NCBI RefSeq assembly: GCF_020819595.1
Contig: NZ_JAJHNP010000019.1
Span: 62,001-126,000, forward strand
DNA from: Streptomyces barringtoniae
GTDB lineage: Bacteria; Actinomycetota; Actinomycetes; Streptomycetales; Streptomycetaceae
Direction of reading: 5' to 3'
Length of the DNA: 64,000 nucleotides
Shown: in pieces, positions 49,041-57,774 of the stretch
How positions within the stretch are numbered: position 1 is the stretch's first letter
Layout: each line of letters opens with the position of its first letter
Position numbers and translations under genes: made by a program
The notes under the pieces: model-generated
Database searches by the model: none
What the model saw: only the letters and a program-made list of their open reading frames with translations
Told to the model about the DNA's origin: nothing

Positions 49041-51434
49041 GTCCTGCTCGAACAGGGGCAGTTCCGCCCAGATCGTCTTGCCCTCCGGGGTGTGCCGGCT
49101 GCCCCAGCGCTGGGTGAGCTGGGCGACCAGCAGCAGGCCGCGGCCGCCCTCGTCGAAGAACTTGGCCCGGCGCAGGTGCGGGGCGGTGTGGCTGGTGTCG
49201 GAGACCTCGCAGATCAGCGTGGTCGCGTCGTGGATCAGCCGCAGCCGGATGGGAGGCGAGCCGTACCGGATGGCGTTGGTGACCAGCTCGCTCACCACCA
49301 GCTCCGCCGTGAACGCGGCCTCGCTCAGCCCCCAGGCGTCCAGCTGCTCCACGACCTGCTTGCGGATGGGCGCGACCAGTGCAGGGTCGGCCGGGATGTC
49401 CCAGGTCGCCACCTGCGTGGCGGGCAGGCCCTGGGTGCGGGCGAGCAGCAGGGCCACGTCGTCCGCGGAGCCCCCCGGCGGCAGCAGGGTGTGCAGGACG
49501 CGGTCGCACGCCCCGTCCAGGGAGTCCGCGTACGTGCCGAGCGCCTCGTAGAGCATCTCCCGGCTCGCCTCCGGGTCCCGCTCCCGTGACCACACCAGAC
49601 CGTCCGTGTACAGCGCGAGGACGGTGCCCTCGGGCAGTTCCACCTCGGTGGCCTCGAAGGGCAGCCCGCCCAGCCCCAGCGGGGGACCGGCGGGCACCTC
49701 CAGGGCCTGGGGCGCGCCGCCCGGCCGCAGGACCACCGGCGCCGGATGCCCGGCGCGGGCCACCGTGCAGCGCCTGGACACCGGGTCGTAGACGGCGTAC
49801 ACACACGTCGCGCCGGCCTCTCCGGGACTGCCGGCCTCCCCGGGGCCGGCGCCGGCGCCGGACTCGTCCGACAGCCGGACCACCAGGTCGTCCAGGTGGG
49901 TCAGCAGTTCGTCGGGGGCGAGGTCGATGTCGGCGAGGGTGCGCACCGCGGTCCGTAGTCGGCCCATGGTGGCCGAGGCCTCGACGCCGTGCCCGACGAC
50001 GTCCCCGACGACCATCGCGACCCGCATCCCGGACAGCGGGATCACGTCGAACCAGTCGCCGCCCACGCCGGCCCGCGCGGCCGGCAGGTAGCGCGAGGAG
50101 GCCTCCAGCGCGGCCGTGCGGGGCAGTGTGCGCGGCAGCAGGCTGCGCTGGAGCGCGAGCGCGGTCTCGCGCTCACGGGAGTAGCGGCGGGCGTTGTCGA
50201 TGCAGACGGCGGCCCTTGTGGTGATCTCCTCGGCGAGCAGCCGGTCGTCCGCGGTGAACGGATCCGCCCACCGGTGCCGTGCGAACACCGCGACACCCAG
50301 GGTGAGCCCGCGGGCCTGGATGGGCACCGACATCGAGGAGTGGATGCCGAACCTGCGCACCTGCTCGCCCCGCGCGGTGCTCCAGGTCAGCCACGACCGC
50401 ATCTCGCCCGCCGCCACCGAGGCGATGATCGTGTGGCCCGCGGTCAGCGAGTCCGCCTGGGGAGAGCCGGCCGGGTACTCCTCGGTCGAGCCGGCCTGCG
50501 TCACCGCCTCCGGCACGCCGTCCAGGACCGAGTGGTGGGCGGCCCGGCGCAGGGTGAGCGGCGCCGAGGGGCGGGCCGGGGGCTCGCCGCCGTAGTCCTG
50601 CGGATCCAGCAGGTCGACGGTGACGAAGTCCGCGAGCGCCGGCACGCACACGTCCGCCAGCTCCTGTGCCGTACGGGTGACGTCCAGCGTGCTGCCGATA
50701 CGCACGCTCGCCTCGTTCACCAGCTGCAGCCGCTGGCGGGCCCGGTAGTTTTCGGTGACGTCGTGCTTGGCCAGACACACCCCGCGCACCCGGCCCTGAG
50801 CGTCCCTGACCGGGGCGATCCGGGCGAGCCAGGCGTGGGCGCGGTCCTCGCCGCCGGTGCGCATGTACGTGTGCACGTCCAGCGGGCTGCCGGTGGTCAG
50901 CACCTGGAGCATGCCCTGCTCCAGGTCCTCGCTCTGCGGTTTGCCGCCGATCTCCGTGAGCCGCAGCCCGCGTACGTGCTCCTCCGGCAGACCGACGACA
51001 TCGGCCATCGCGTCGTTCATCCGGCGCAGCCGCAGTTCGGCGTCGTACACGGCGACGGCGCACGGCGACTGGATCAGGCCCGCGGCGGCGAGCGGGTCGT
51101 CCTCGGCGGGCGGTATCGGGTCGGCCAGCGGGGTGACCACGAGCCAGTTGCCGCCGTGTCCGGCGCGCGCCGGACGGCGGTGGGCGAGCAGCCAGACGGG
51201 GACGGTACGGCCGTCCCGGTGGCGCAATCCGAGTGTTCCCTCCCAGCGGGGGCCGACGGGCGGGGCCGGGGCGTCCTGCCCGGCCAGCAGCTGGGCGGCG
51301 GGGCGGCCCAGGACGGACTCCGCCGGGTGGCCGAGCAGGCGCCTGGCGCCCTCGTTCCACTCGACCAGCGTGCCGTCGTCGTCGATGACAGCCCGGGCCG
51401 TCGCCGCATCGTCGAACGGATAGACCCGGCTCAT
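49026..51434 (-). CDS. PAS-PAS-GAF-SpoIIE phosphatase-HATPase regulator
   Basis: 802 residues. Order: PAS at ~1-110 (AVIDDDGTLVEWNEGARRLL), PAS with PAC at ~125-245 (CAVAVYDAELRLRRMNDAMA, VCLAKHDVTENYRARQRLQL), GAF at ~255-420 (SVPIQARGLTLGVAVFARHR, EITTRAAVCIDNARRYSRER), SpoIIE/PP2C at ~430-650 (GVGGDWFDVIPLSGMRVAMV, VGDVVGHGVEASATMGRLRT, VLALYTDGLVWSRE), and a serine-kinase-type ATPase at ~670-795 (ELVVSELVTNAIRYGSPPIR). Phosphatase and anti-sigma-kinase parts in one chain are known in Streptomyces; they act on STAS antagonists like that at 22758-23132. Start: ATG at 51432-51434 with GGGAG upstream. Confidence 0.93.
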   Translation of the reverse strand: MSRVYPFDDAATARAVIDDDGTLVEWNEGARRLLGHPAESVLGRPAAQLLAGQDAPAPPVGPRWEGTLGLRHRDGRTVPVWLLAHRRPARAGHGGNWLVVTPLADPIPPAEDDPLAAAGLIQSPCAVAVYDAELRLRRMNDAMADVVGLPEEHVRGLRLTEIGGKPQSEDLEQGMLQVLTTGSPLDVHTYMRTGGEDRAHAWLARIAPVRDAQGRVRGVCLAKHDVTENYRARQRLQLVNEASVRIGSTLDVTRTAQELADVCVPALADFVTVDLLDPQDYGGEPPARPSAPLTLRRAAHHSVLDGVPEAVTQAGSTEEYPAGSPQADSLTAGHTIIASVAAGEMRSWLTWSTARGEQVRRFGIHSSMSVPIQARGLTLGVAVFARHRWADPFTADDRLLAEEITTRAAVCIDNARRYSRERETALALQRSLLPRTLPRTAALEASSRYLPAARAGVGGDWFDVIPLSGMRVAMVVGDVVGHGVEASATMGRLRTAVRTLADIDLAPDELLTHLDDLVVRLSDESGAGAGPGEAGSPGEAGATCVYAVYDPVSRRCTVARAGHPAPVVLRPGGAPQALEVPAGPPLGLGGLPFEATEVELPEGTVLALYTDGLVWSRERDPEASREMLYEALGTYADSLDGACDRVLHTLLPPGGSADDVALLLARTQGLPATQVATWDIPADPALVAPIRKQVVEQLDAWGLSEAAFTAELVVSELVTNAIRYGSPPIRLRLIHDATTLICEVSDTSHTAPHLRRAKFFDEGGRGLLLVAQLTQRWGSRHTPEGKTIWAELPLFEQDQQGF

Positions 51435-51612
51435 CGTCGCCGCTCCCAAGCGCACACTCACAGTGAACAGGTGGCACCTCTCGCGTTCCAGCCTAGTGCT
51501 TCGGGGACTCCGGTGGACCGCAACCGCCGTCCACCTGGCCGGTCGGTCGAACACGGTCAAGGGGGAAATCCGGCCGATGTGCCGGTGGTGGCTCTCCCGG
51601 TGCTCCCGACCC

Positions 51613-51643
51613 TTGACGATCGCGTGTGGCGATCCGTCAGAAT
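51613..51643 (+). promoter_or_regulatory. promoter with internal palindrome for the GH2 gene
   Basis: TTGACG (51613-51618) and CAGAAT (51638-51643) are 19 bp apart. Between and overlapping them, GATCGC-GTGTG-GCGATC (51618-51634) is a perfect inverted repeat, placed to let a repressor block polymerase. The rest of 51435-51699 holds an AT-richer stretch (GTTAAC near 51650) and no other gene. Confidence 0.5.
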
Positions 51644-51699
51644 CTGTTTGTTAACGAGTAGTTGTGAGTGCTTCTGGGCCCTGATGAGGGAGAGTCGGC

Positions 51700-54600
51700 A
51701 TGACGGTCACTCGCCGATCGGTTCTGGTCGCCGCCACCGCGACACCCGCGGCCGGTGCGCTGCTGAGCATCCCGGCGCCGCCGGCCGCCGCCGGGGCGTC
51801 CGCCGGTGCCGGCGGACGCCACACCGTGCCCCTGCGGGACGGCTGGCGCTTCGCCCTGGTCGATCCGGGCGGCGTCACCGATCCCACCGGCGCCTATGCA
51901 CGGGCCGCCGATCCCGGTTACGACGACTCGGCCTGGCGCGAGGTCGCCGTCCCGCACGACTGGAGCATCGAGCAGACCCCCACCACCGACCACGGCACCA
52001 CCGGCGGCACCGGCTTCCTCCCGGGCGGCCTCGGCTGGTACCGGCTCGCCTTCACCCTGCCGCCCGCCTGCGCCGGCAAGCGGATCTCGGTGGAGTTCGA
52101 CGGCGTCTACATGGACTCGTACGTCTACTGCAACGGCACGGAAGCCGGCCGCCACCCGTACGGCTACACCGGCTTCGCCCTCGACCTCACCGGCCTCGTG
52201 CACACCGACGGCAGCACGCCGAACGTGCTCGCGGTGAAGGTGCAGAACCAGCTGCCGAGCAGCCGCTGGTACTCCGGCAGCGGCATCTACCGCGAGGCCC
52301 GGCTCCTCGTCACCGAACCGGTGCACGTGGCACGCTGGGGCACCTGCGTGACGACCCCCGACGTCTCCGCTGGCGGCGCCCTGGTCCGGGTGGCCACCAC
52401 GGTGGTGAACGAGTCCGGCACCGGCACGGACGTCCGGATCCTGTCCCGCATCACCGGCCCCGACGGCCGCACGGTCGCCCGCGCGTCCACCACGGCCGCC
52501 GTCTCCGACCGGACCACCGAGACCCATGAACTGACCGTCGGCAAGCCCCTGTTGTGGGACTTCGCGACCCCGCAGCACCGCTACACCCTGCACACCGAAC
52601 TGCGTGTCGCGGGCCGCACCACCGACACCTGCAGCACACCCTTCGGCATCCGCACCTACCGCTTCGACCCCGACGAGGGCTTCTCCCTCAACGGCACGTA
52701 CACCAAGATCAAGGGTGTCGACCTGCACCACGACCAGGGCGCGCTGGGGTCGGCGATCAGCGTCGACGCGGTCCGCAGACAGATGCGGATCATGAAGTCC
52801 ATGGGGGTCAACGCCTTCCGCACCTCCCACAACCCGCCCTCACCGCAGATGATCCAGGTCTGCGAGGAGCTCGGGATCGTGATGATGGTGGAGGCCTTCG
52901 ACTGCTGGAAGACCGGCAAGACGAAGTACGACTACGGCCGCTTCTTCGACGAGTGGTGCGAGAAGGACGCCACGGAGATGGTGCTGGCCGCCCGGAACTC
53001 ACCGGCCGTCGTCCTGTGGTCCATCGGCAACGAGATCCCCGACTCCACCTCCACCGCCGGGCTCGCGATGGCCGACCGGATCATCGGCGCGATCAAGGCC
53101 GCCGACGACACCCGCCCGGTCGTGATCGGCTCGAACAAGTACCACGGCGTACCCGCCCAGGGCTCGGCGGCCGACCTGATGCTCGCCAAGCTCGACGGCC
53201 TGGGCCTCAACTACAACACGGCCAAGTCGGTGGACGCGCTCCACGCCCGGTACCCGCACCTGTTCCTCTTCGAGTCCGAGTCGTCCTCGGAGACCTCGAC
53301 CCGGGGGACGTACCAGGAGCCCGAACACCTCAACACCGGCGAGAACCACACGCCGGGCCGGCGGGAGACCTCCTCCTACGACAACAACCTCGCCTCCTGG
53401 ACGATGAGCGGCGAGTACGGCCACAAGAAGGACCGGGACCGCAAGTGGTTCGCGGGCCAGTTCCTGTGGTCCGGCATCGACTACATCGGCGAACCCACCC
53501 CGTACGACGTCTTCCCGGTCAAGGCGTCCTTCTTCGGCGCGGTCGACACGGCCGGGTTCCCGAAGGACATGTACCACCTCTTCAGGAGCCAGTGGACCAC
53601 CGAGCCGATGGTCCATCTGCTGCCGATGACCTGGAACCACGAGGAGGGCGACACGGTCGAGGTCTGGGCGTACGCGAACGTGCCGTCGGTCGAACTGTTC
53701 CTCAACGGAAAGTCCCTCGGGGTACGGCAGTTCGACGTCAAGCGGACCACCGACGGCCGCGGCTACCTGGAGACCACCGAGGCGACGGGCGACGACAAGA
53801 CCTTCACCGACGGCCCCTACCCGGGCAGTTACACCAGCCCCAACGGCAGCGCGGGGAAGCTGCACCTGACCTGGAAGGTGCCCTACCGGCCGGGCGAGCT
53901 GAAGGCCGTGGCCCGGCGGGACGGGAAGGAGGTCGCCACCGACGTACTCCGCACGGCCGGTGCCGCGCACGCCGTACGCCTCACCGCCGACCGCTCGTCG
54001 CTCGCCGCCGACGGCCGTTCGCTGGTCTTCGTCACCGCCGAGATCGTCGACGCGCACGGCGTGGTGGTGCCCGACGCCGGGCACCTCATCACCTTCGGCG
54101 TCACCGGCGGCTCCCTGGCCGGGGTCGACAACGGCCGCGAGGAGAGCGCCGAGCGCTACCAGGCGAGCACCCGCACCGCGTTCCACGGCAAGGCCCTCGC
54201 CATCGTCCGCTCCGGCACGAAGCCCGGCCCGCTGACGGTCACCGCGCGGGCGGACGGCCTGCGCACCGGCACGGCGAGCGTGCCCACCACCCCGGCGCGC
54301 GACACCGCGGGCACCCCGGCGGCCGGCTTCCAGCCTGACCGTCCGTCGCCCCCGGACTACCCTTGTGCGGACGCCAGTTACTCCGGCCGCCCGGACACCC
54401 TGCCCGCCGCGATGCTCGACGGCGACCCCGCCACCGGCTGGTCCAACGCCTTCGTCAAGTCGGCCACCGCGCTGCTGCCCGCGTTCAACGGCGCTCGCGC
54501 CGAGGACTGGGTCTCGGTCGACTTCGGGCGTACCCGGACCTTCGACCGGGTGGCGGTCTCCTTCACGGTGGATGCCACCCACGCGCTGCCCGCGAAGGCC

Positions 54601-54792
54601 GACGTGGCGGTGTGGAACGGGCGTGCCTACGTCCCGGTCACCGGCGCGAAGACGGAATGGGCCACCGCGTCGGACAGCCCGACGGTGATCACCTTCGACG
54701 CGGTACGGGGCTCCCGGCTGCGCCTGACGCTCACGAGCGCCTACCCGGGGCAGGGGAAGGGGGCGGTGCGGATCAGCAGGCTGGACGTGTGA
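51700..54792 (+). CDS. secreted glycoside hydrolase family 2 (beta-galactosidase-like)
   Basis: 1030 residues. A Tat-type signal (TRRSVLVAATATPAAGALL) leads into GH2 domains: sugar-binding (about 45-215; GGLGWYRLAFTLPPACAGKR, then WYSGSGIYREARL), Ig-like (220-320), and the TIM barrel with KIKGVDLHHDQGALGSAIS, RTSHNPPSPQM, acid/base Glu445 in WSIGNEIPDS and nucleophile Glu525 in LFLFESESSS. After ~620 come more Ig-like domains and a C-terminal discoidin-like (F5/8) domain (about 900-1030). It probably releases beta-linked sugars outside the cell. GAGGGAGAG precedes the ATG. Confidence 0.93.
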   Translation: MTVTRRSVLVAATATPAAGALLSIPAPPAAAGASAGAGGRHTVPLRDGWRFALVDPGGVTDPTGAYARAADPGYDDSAWREVAVPHDWSIEQTPTTDHGTTGGTGFLPGGLGWYRLAFTLPPACAGKRISVEFDGVYMDSYVYCNGTEAGRHPYGYTGFALDLTGLVHTDGSTPNVLAVKVQNQLPSSRWYSGSGIYREARLLVTEPVHVARWGTCVTTPDVSAGGALVRVATTVVNESGTGTDVRILSRITGPDGRTVARASTTAAVSDRTTETHELTVGKPLLWDFATPQHRYTLHTELRVAGRTTDTCSTPFGIRTYRFDPDEGFSLNGTYTKIKGVDLHHDQGALGSAISVDAVRRQMRIMKSMGVNAFRTSHNPPSPQMIQVCEELGIVMMVEAFDCWKTGKTKYDYGRFFDEWCEKDATEMVLAARNSPAVVLWSIGNEIPDSTSTAGLAMADRIIGAIKAADDTRPVVIGSNKYHGVPAQGSAADLMLAKLDGLGLNYNTAKSVDALHARYPHLFLFESESSSETSTRGTYQEPEHLNTGENHTPGRRETSSYDNNLASWTMSGEYGHKKDRDRKWFAGQFLWSGIDYIGEPTPYDVFPVKASFFGAVDTAGFPKDMYHLFRSQWTTEPMVHLLPMTWNHEEGDTVEVWAYANVPSVELFLNGKSLGVRQFDVKRTTDGRGYLETTEATGDDKTFTDGPYPGSYTSPNGSAGKLHLTWKVPYRPGELKAVARRDGKEVATDVLRTAGAAHAVRLTADRSSLAADGRSLVFVTAEIVDAHGVVVPDAGHLITFGVTGGSLAGVDNGREESAERYQASTRTAFHGKALAIVRSGTKPGPLTVTARADGLRTGTASVPTTPARDTAGTPAAGFQPDRPSPPDYPCADASYSGRPDTLPAAMLDGDPATGWSNAFVKSATALLPAFNGARAEDWVSVDFGRTRTFDRVAVSFTVDATHALPAKADVAVWNGRAYVPVTGAKTEWATASDSPTVITFDAVRGSRLRLTLTSAYPGQGKGAVRISRLDV

Positions 54793-54871
54793 CGGCGGAC
54801 CCAGCCCGGTGATCCTCTGAGAATCCTCAATTGTCTTGCCGGGCACGCACGGTGACGGCCACGGTGATCCC

Positions 54872-55207
54872 ATGGCAGCTCTCGCGGGACTGAACAGGAA
54901 ACACAACGTCGTGCTCGTCATCCGGGACGCGGACATGGTCGCGGCGGCATTGCGGCGGGCGCTGGCCGAGGCATCGCCCGAGGAGCGCCCGGGCCTGGAG
55001 CGTGCCGCCGCACTCGTCGAGTCCACCGCCGCCGCCACCGAGGGAGAGCTGCGGGCTCGTTGGGTCCGCTCCCGGCTGGCCGCCGTCGGCTTCGCCGGGG
55101 ACATCGCCTCGATCGCGGCGCTGAAGGCGCTGCGCCAGGCGGAGCCGCAGCTCAGCCTGGTGGTGTCGGTGCAACTGCAGAAGGACGCCGTGGCTCATCC
55201 GGAGTGA
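54872..55207 (+). CDS. hypothetical alpha-helical protein
   Basis: 111 residues, mostly helical: LVIRDADMVAAALRRALAEA, LERAAALVESTAAATEGELR, IASIAALKALRQAEPQLSLV. No motif, signal or membrane segment. ATG at 54872 is chosen; an in-frame TTG/GTG upstream is possible. I do not recognise a function. It is convergent with the 2OG oxygenase gene. Confidence 0.6.
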   Translation: MAALAGLNRKHNVVLVIRDADMVAAALRRALAEASPEERPGLERAAALVESTAAATEGELRARWVRSRLAAVGFAGDIASIAALKALRQAEPQLSLVVSVQLQKDAVAHPE

Positions 55208-55238
55208 CCGGCCCGTCCGCCGACGAAACCGCGTGCCC

Positions 55239-55961
55239 TCACGCCGCGTCGTGGAACACCAGCCCGAGCGTGCGCCGTCGGCCCGACCGTACGGTGCTCA
55301 CCCCGTGCCGCATCGCCCCGGCCGACCAGCCTCGGCGGGTGCGGACGGGGCGGTCCCGGGTGGTGAAGACCAGGCCGTGGCCCCGGCGCAGGATGCTCGT
55401 CGTGCCCCGGGACTGGGCGCGTGGGCGCTGTTCGACCATGAGGAACTCGCCGCCGGTGTAGTCGGTGCCGTACGTGTCCAGCGCGACCACCACCTGGAGC
55501 GGGAAGACCAGCTCGCCGAACACGTCCCGGTGCAGGGCGTTCCAGTCGCCCGGACCGTAGCTGAGCAGGATCTGCGCCGAGCGGTCCTGGCCCGCGGCAT
55601 GACAGCGCTCCAGCCACTCCTCGAGGGAGTCGGGCCAGGGCGCCGGCCGTCCCAGGCGGGCCGCCCAGTCCCGGGCCACCGGCAGCAGCCGGGGCCAGAG
55701 CGCGGCGCGCAGCGCGGCCACCGGGGCGGGCAGGTCGTGGGTGAAGTAGCGGTACTCCCCGGAGCCGAACCGGTGCCGGGCCAGATCGACCGTCGTCCGG
55801 AACAGTTCCGGCTTGTCGTAGAGCGCGGCCAGGTCGGCGCACTCGGCCGGGGAGAGGAACGGGCCCGTGGGCGCGCTGCCGTGCTCGTCCAGCTCGGCGG
55901 CGAGCGCGGCCCAGTCCGTGCGGGCCACCCGGCGGCGGGCCTCGGCCGGGGTCAGCGTCAT
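55239..55961 (-). CDS. 2OG-Fe(II) oxygenase beside ogt (AlkB-like role possible)
   Basis: 240 residues. The iron triad is His144-x-Asp146 (NALHRDVFGELVFPLQVVVA) and His219 (AMRHGVSTVRSGRRRTLGLV), with Arg at 225-229 for 2-oxoglutarate. G-G-E-F-L-M-V-E-Q-R-P matches the prolyl-4-hydroxylase/AlkB-like superfamily. GGGAGG precedes the ATG at 55959-55961. It lies 11 bp downstream of the methyltransferase gene, so the pair is an operon; repair of alkylated bases is the likely theme (inference). Confidence 0.85.
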   Translation of the reverse strand: MTLTPAEARRRVARTDWAALAAELDEHGSAPTGPFLSPAECADLAALYDKPELFRTTVDLARHRFGSGEYRYFTHDLPAPVAALRAALWPRLLPVARDWAARLGRPAPWPDSLEEWLERCHAAGQDRSAQILLSYGPGDWNALHRDVFGELVFPLQVVVALDTYGTDYTGGEFLMVEQRPRAQSRGTTSILRRGHGLVFTTRDRPVRTRRGWSAGAMRHGVSTVRSGRRRTLGLVFHDAA

Positions 55962-55972
55962 CACGTCCTCCC

Positions 55973-56482
55973 TCACAGCAGGGCCGGCTGCAGCGCGCCC
56001 TCGTGCGTGAGCAGCCACAGCTTGCGCTCGACTCCGGCCGCGTATCCGCGCATCGAGCCGTCCGCGCCGATCACCCGGTGACAGGGGCGGACGAGCAGGA
56101 GGGGGTTGGCGCCGAGTGCCCGGCCCACCGCGCGCAGGTCGGCCCGCGGCACGCCCAGCCGGGCGGCCAGCTCGCCGTACGTGGTCGTCGTGCCGTGGGG
56201 GATGTCCTCGAGGGCCTGCCACACGGCCCGCTGGAACGGGGTGCCGGTGGCGGCGAGCGGAAGCTCGAAACGGGTCCGGCGGCCCTCGAAGTAGGCATCC
56301 AGCTGCCGGTGCACCTCGGCGAAAGGCCCGTCGTCGCGGTCCTCGGCGCCTACGGCGGGTGCGCCGCGCTGCCCCGGCATGCCGAGCGAGCCGAGCGTCA
56401 GGCCGGCCGGCGAGACCGTGCCGGTCAGCAGCAGGTCGCCCAGCGGGCTCGGGTGGACGGTGTGAACGGTGCTCGTGCTCAT
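55973..56482 (-). CDS. ogt: methylated-DNA--[protein]-cysteine S-methyltransferase
   Basis: 169 residues, full length for Ogt/AGT. The active-site motif PCHRVIG at 133-139 holds the alkyl-acceptor Cys134, preceded by the DNA-binding HTH (TYGELAARLGVPRADLRAVG, N-P-L-L-L-V-R). It removes O6-alkylguanine damage by irreversible transfer. AGGAG lies eight bases before the ATG at 56480-56482. First gene of the repair operon. Confidence 0.95.
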   Translation of the reverse strand: MSTSTVHTVHPSPLGDLLLTGTVSPAGLTLGSLGMPGQRGAPAVGAEDRDDGPFAEVHRQLDAYFEGRRTRFELPLAATGTPFQRAVWQALEDIPHGTTTTYGELAARLGVPRADLRAVGRALGANPLLLVRPCHRVIGADGSMRGYAAGVERKLWLLTHEGALQPALL

Positions 56483-56588
56483 GGCAGGGCTCCTGTGGTC
56501 GTGCTGTCGGCTTCTTCCGCGCTGTCGAGTCTGCTGCTTCGCGCGCCGCGTGACCGGCGGGAATCGGACATGGCCCTCGGGCCCCGCG

Positions 56589-56650
56589 GGTACCGCCGGG
56601 AAGGGCGTCTGACCTGGTGATATTTACGGGTAAGTACCCGCGCGGTACCG
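56589..56650 (+). promoter_or_regulatory. GGTACC-type operator cluster before the toxin-antitoxin genes
   Basis: CGGGTA-AG-TACCCG (56627-56640) is a perfect palindrome, and GGTACC occurs at 56589-56594 and 56644-56649, the last inside CGGTACCG (56643-56650) nine bases before the ATG. Repeated sites of this kind suit autoregulation by the RHH-like antitoxin. Confidence 0.55.
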
Positions 56651-56658
56651 TAAGGGGC

Positions 56659-56898
56659 ATGCCAGCTCTCAATGTGGAGTTCAGTGAACGGGAACTCGAG
56701 GACCTGCGGCAGATCGCCAAGGAGCGCGGTACGTCGATGAAGGCCCTCGTGCGCGAGGCCGCCGCCGCCGACATCGCCCGGCACCGGGCCCTGCAGGAGG
56801 GCGCCGAGGCCTTCCGTCAGTTCTTCGCCGCGCACGCCGAGGAGTTCGCCGCGGCCTTCCCCGACGACGAGTCACCCGCGAAGGACGAGGCCGCCTGA
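56659..56898 (+). CDS. ribbon-helix-helix-type antitoxin
   Basis: 79 residues. The N-terminal half is an RHH-like DNA-binding region (ALNVEFSERELEDLRQIAKE, RGTSMKALVREAAAADIARH) and the acidic C-terminus (HAEEFAAAFPDDESPAKDEA) would wrap the toxin. GTAAGGGG precedes the ATG at 56659. The toxin-like gene begins three bases after its stop. Palindromes directly upstream support autorepression. Confidence 0.8.
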   Translation: MPALNVEFSERELEDLRQIAKERGTSMKALVREAAAADIARHRALQEGAEAFRQFFAAHAEEFAAAFPDDESPAKDEAA

Positions 56899-56901
56899 CG
56901 C

Positions 56902-57279
56902 ATGCCCTCCGTCATCCACATCGACGTCCCCTGGCTGCTCCAGCGCCACGAGGAGGTCCTGCCCGACCAGCCCGCTGTCGACGACTTCTCCGCGCTGGTC
57001 GCCGCCGTCGCCCGGCACCGCGTGGATCCGCCCCGGCTCGGCGTGGACTCCGACCCCGCCTGGCGGGCCGCCGCCCTGCTGCACACCCTCACCCTGCTCA
57101 AGCCGCTGCCCGCGGCCAACGCCCGCTTCGCCTGCGCGACCGCCGTGGCCTACATGTTCGTCAGCGGCGTCGGCATCGACCCGCCCTACGGCGCCCTCGT
57201 CGACCTCGCCCGCGATCTGATCTCCGGCAAGACCGACGTGTACGGCGCGGCCGACCGGTTGCGGTCCTGGCAGATCTGA
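56902..57279 (+). CDS. Fic/Doc-like toxin component with degenerate active site
   Basis: 125 residues with the overall Doc fold pattern: SVIHIDVPWLLQRHEEVLPD at the start and AAALLHTLTLLKPLPAANAR where the Fic motif should lie. Doc has H-x-F-x-D-A-N-K-R; here residues 67-75 are K-P-L-P-A-A-N-A-R, so the catalytic His and Asp and the Lys are lost while Asn and Arg remain. The rest (GALVDLARDLISGKTDVYGA) is intact and the gene has no lesion. It may bind the same partners without kinase/AMPylation activity, or work differently. A very strong terminator follows. Confidence 0.8.
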   Translation: MPSVIHIDVPWLLQRHEEVLPDQPAVDDFSALVAAVARHRVDPPRLGVDSDPAWRAAALLHTLTLLKPLPAANARFACATAVAYMFVSGVGIDPPYGALVDLARDLISGKTDVYGAADRLRSWQI

Positions 57280-57302
57280 GCGGACCCGCGCGGGCCCGTC
57301 CC

Positions 57303-57345
57303 GCCCCGGCCGGCGGGGGAAGCCGCCGGGGCCGCCGGCCGGGGC
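57303..57345 (+). terminator. very strong GC hairpin after the toxin gene, then GC repeats
   Basis: GCCCCGGCCGGCGG and CCGCCGGCCGGGGC are perfect 14-base arms around a 15-base loop, 24 bases after the toxin stop. It is followed at 57347-57374 by two exact copies of GGCCGGGCGGGGCG. The gap from 57280 to 57774 otherwise holds no gene; its second half (57540 on) is AT-richer and must hold the promoter of paralogue 2. Confidence 0.8.
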
Positions 57346-57664
57346 AGGCCGGGCGGGGCGGGCCGGGCGGGGCGGGCCGCCGGCCGAGGGCAGGAGGAAC
57401 GGGGCCGGCGGCCGGTTGCGCGGCCTTTCCGAGGGGCCGGCCCCAGTCCACTACCTGGCCGCACACCCCGGAAGCGTGCGCGGAGCCGCCGCCGTGTGCG
57501 CGTGCTTCACACGGGGCGCATGAAATACCGAAAGCCGAGGCAGGGGGAGCAGACAGCGGGCCGTATTCTGACTTTCCTTCAAAACTGCCGATGTCCTGCG
57601 GGCGCCTTGTTGCTCGTGTGGAAGTTGTGCAAGGGTTGAAAGGACCGTGTGGGGGGTAAAATCA

Positions 57665-57692
57665 GAAGTTCTTCCAGCAGTTGCGGAACTTC
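57665..57692 (+). promoter_or_regulatory. inverted repeat upstream of paralogue 2
   Basis: GAAGTTC-(14)-GAACTTC, perfect 7-base arms, about 83 bases before the GTG start. Together with the leader repeats before paralogue 1 it suggests both genes have structured or operator-bearing upstream regions, though the sequences differ. Confidence 0.4.
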
Positions 57693-57774
57693 ACCGGCCG
57701 AGCACCGGCCAATTCCTTCCCCGCGCGTCGCCGAGGTACGCATCAACGCACGTCGCACCAAAGGAATCCGCTCA

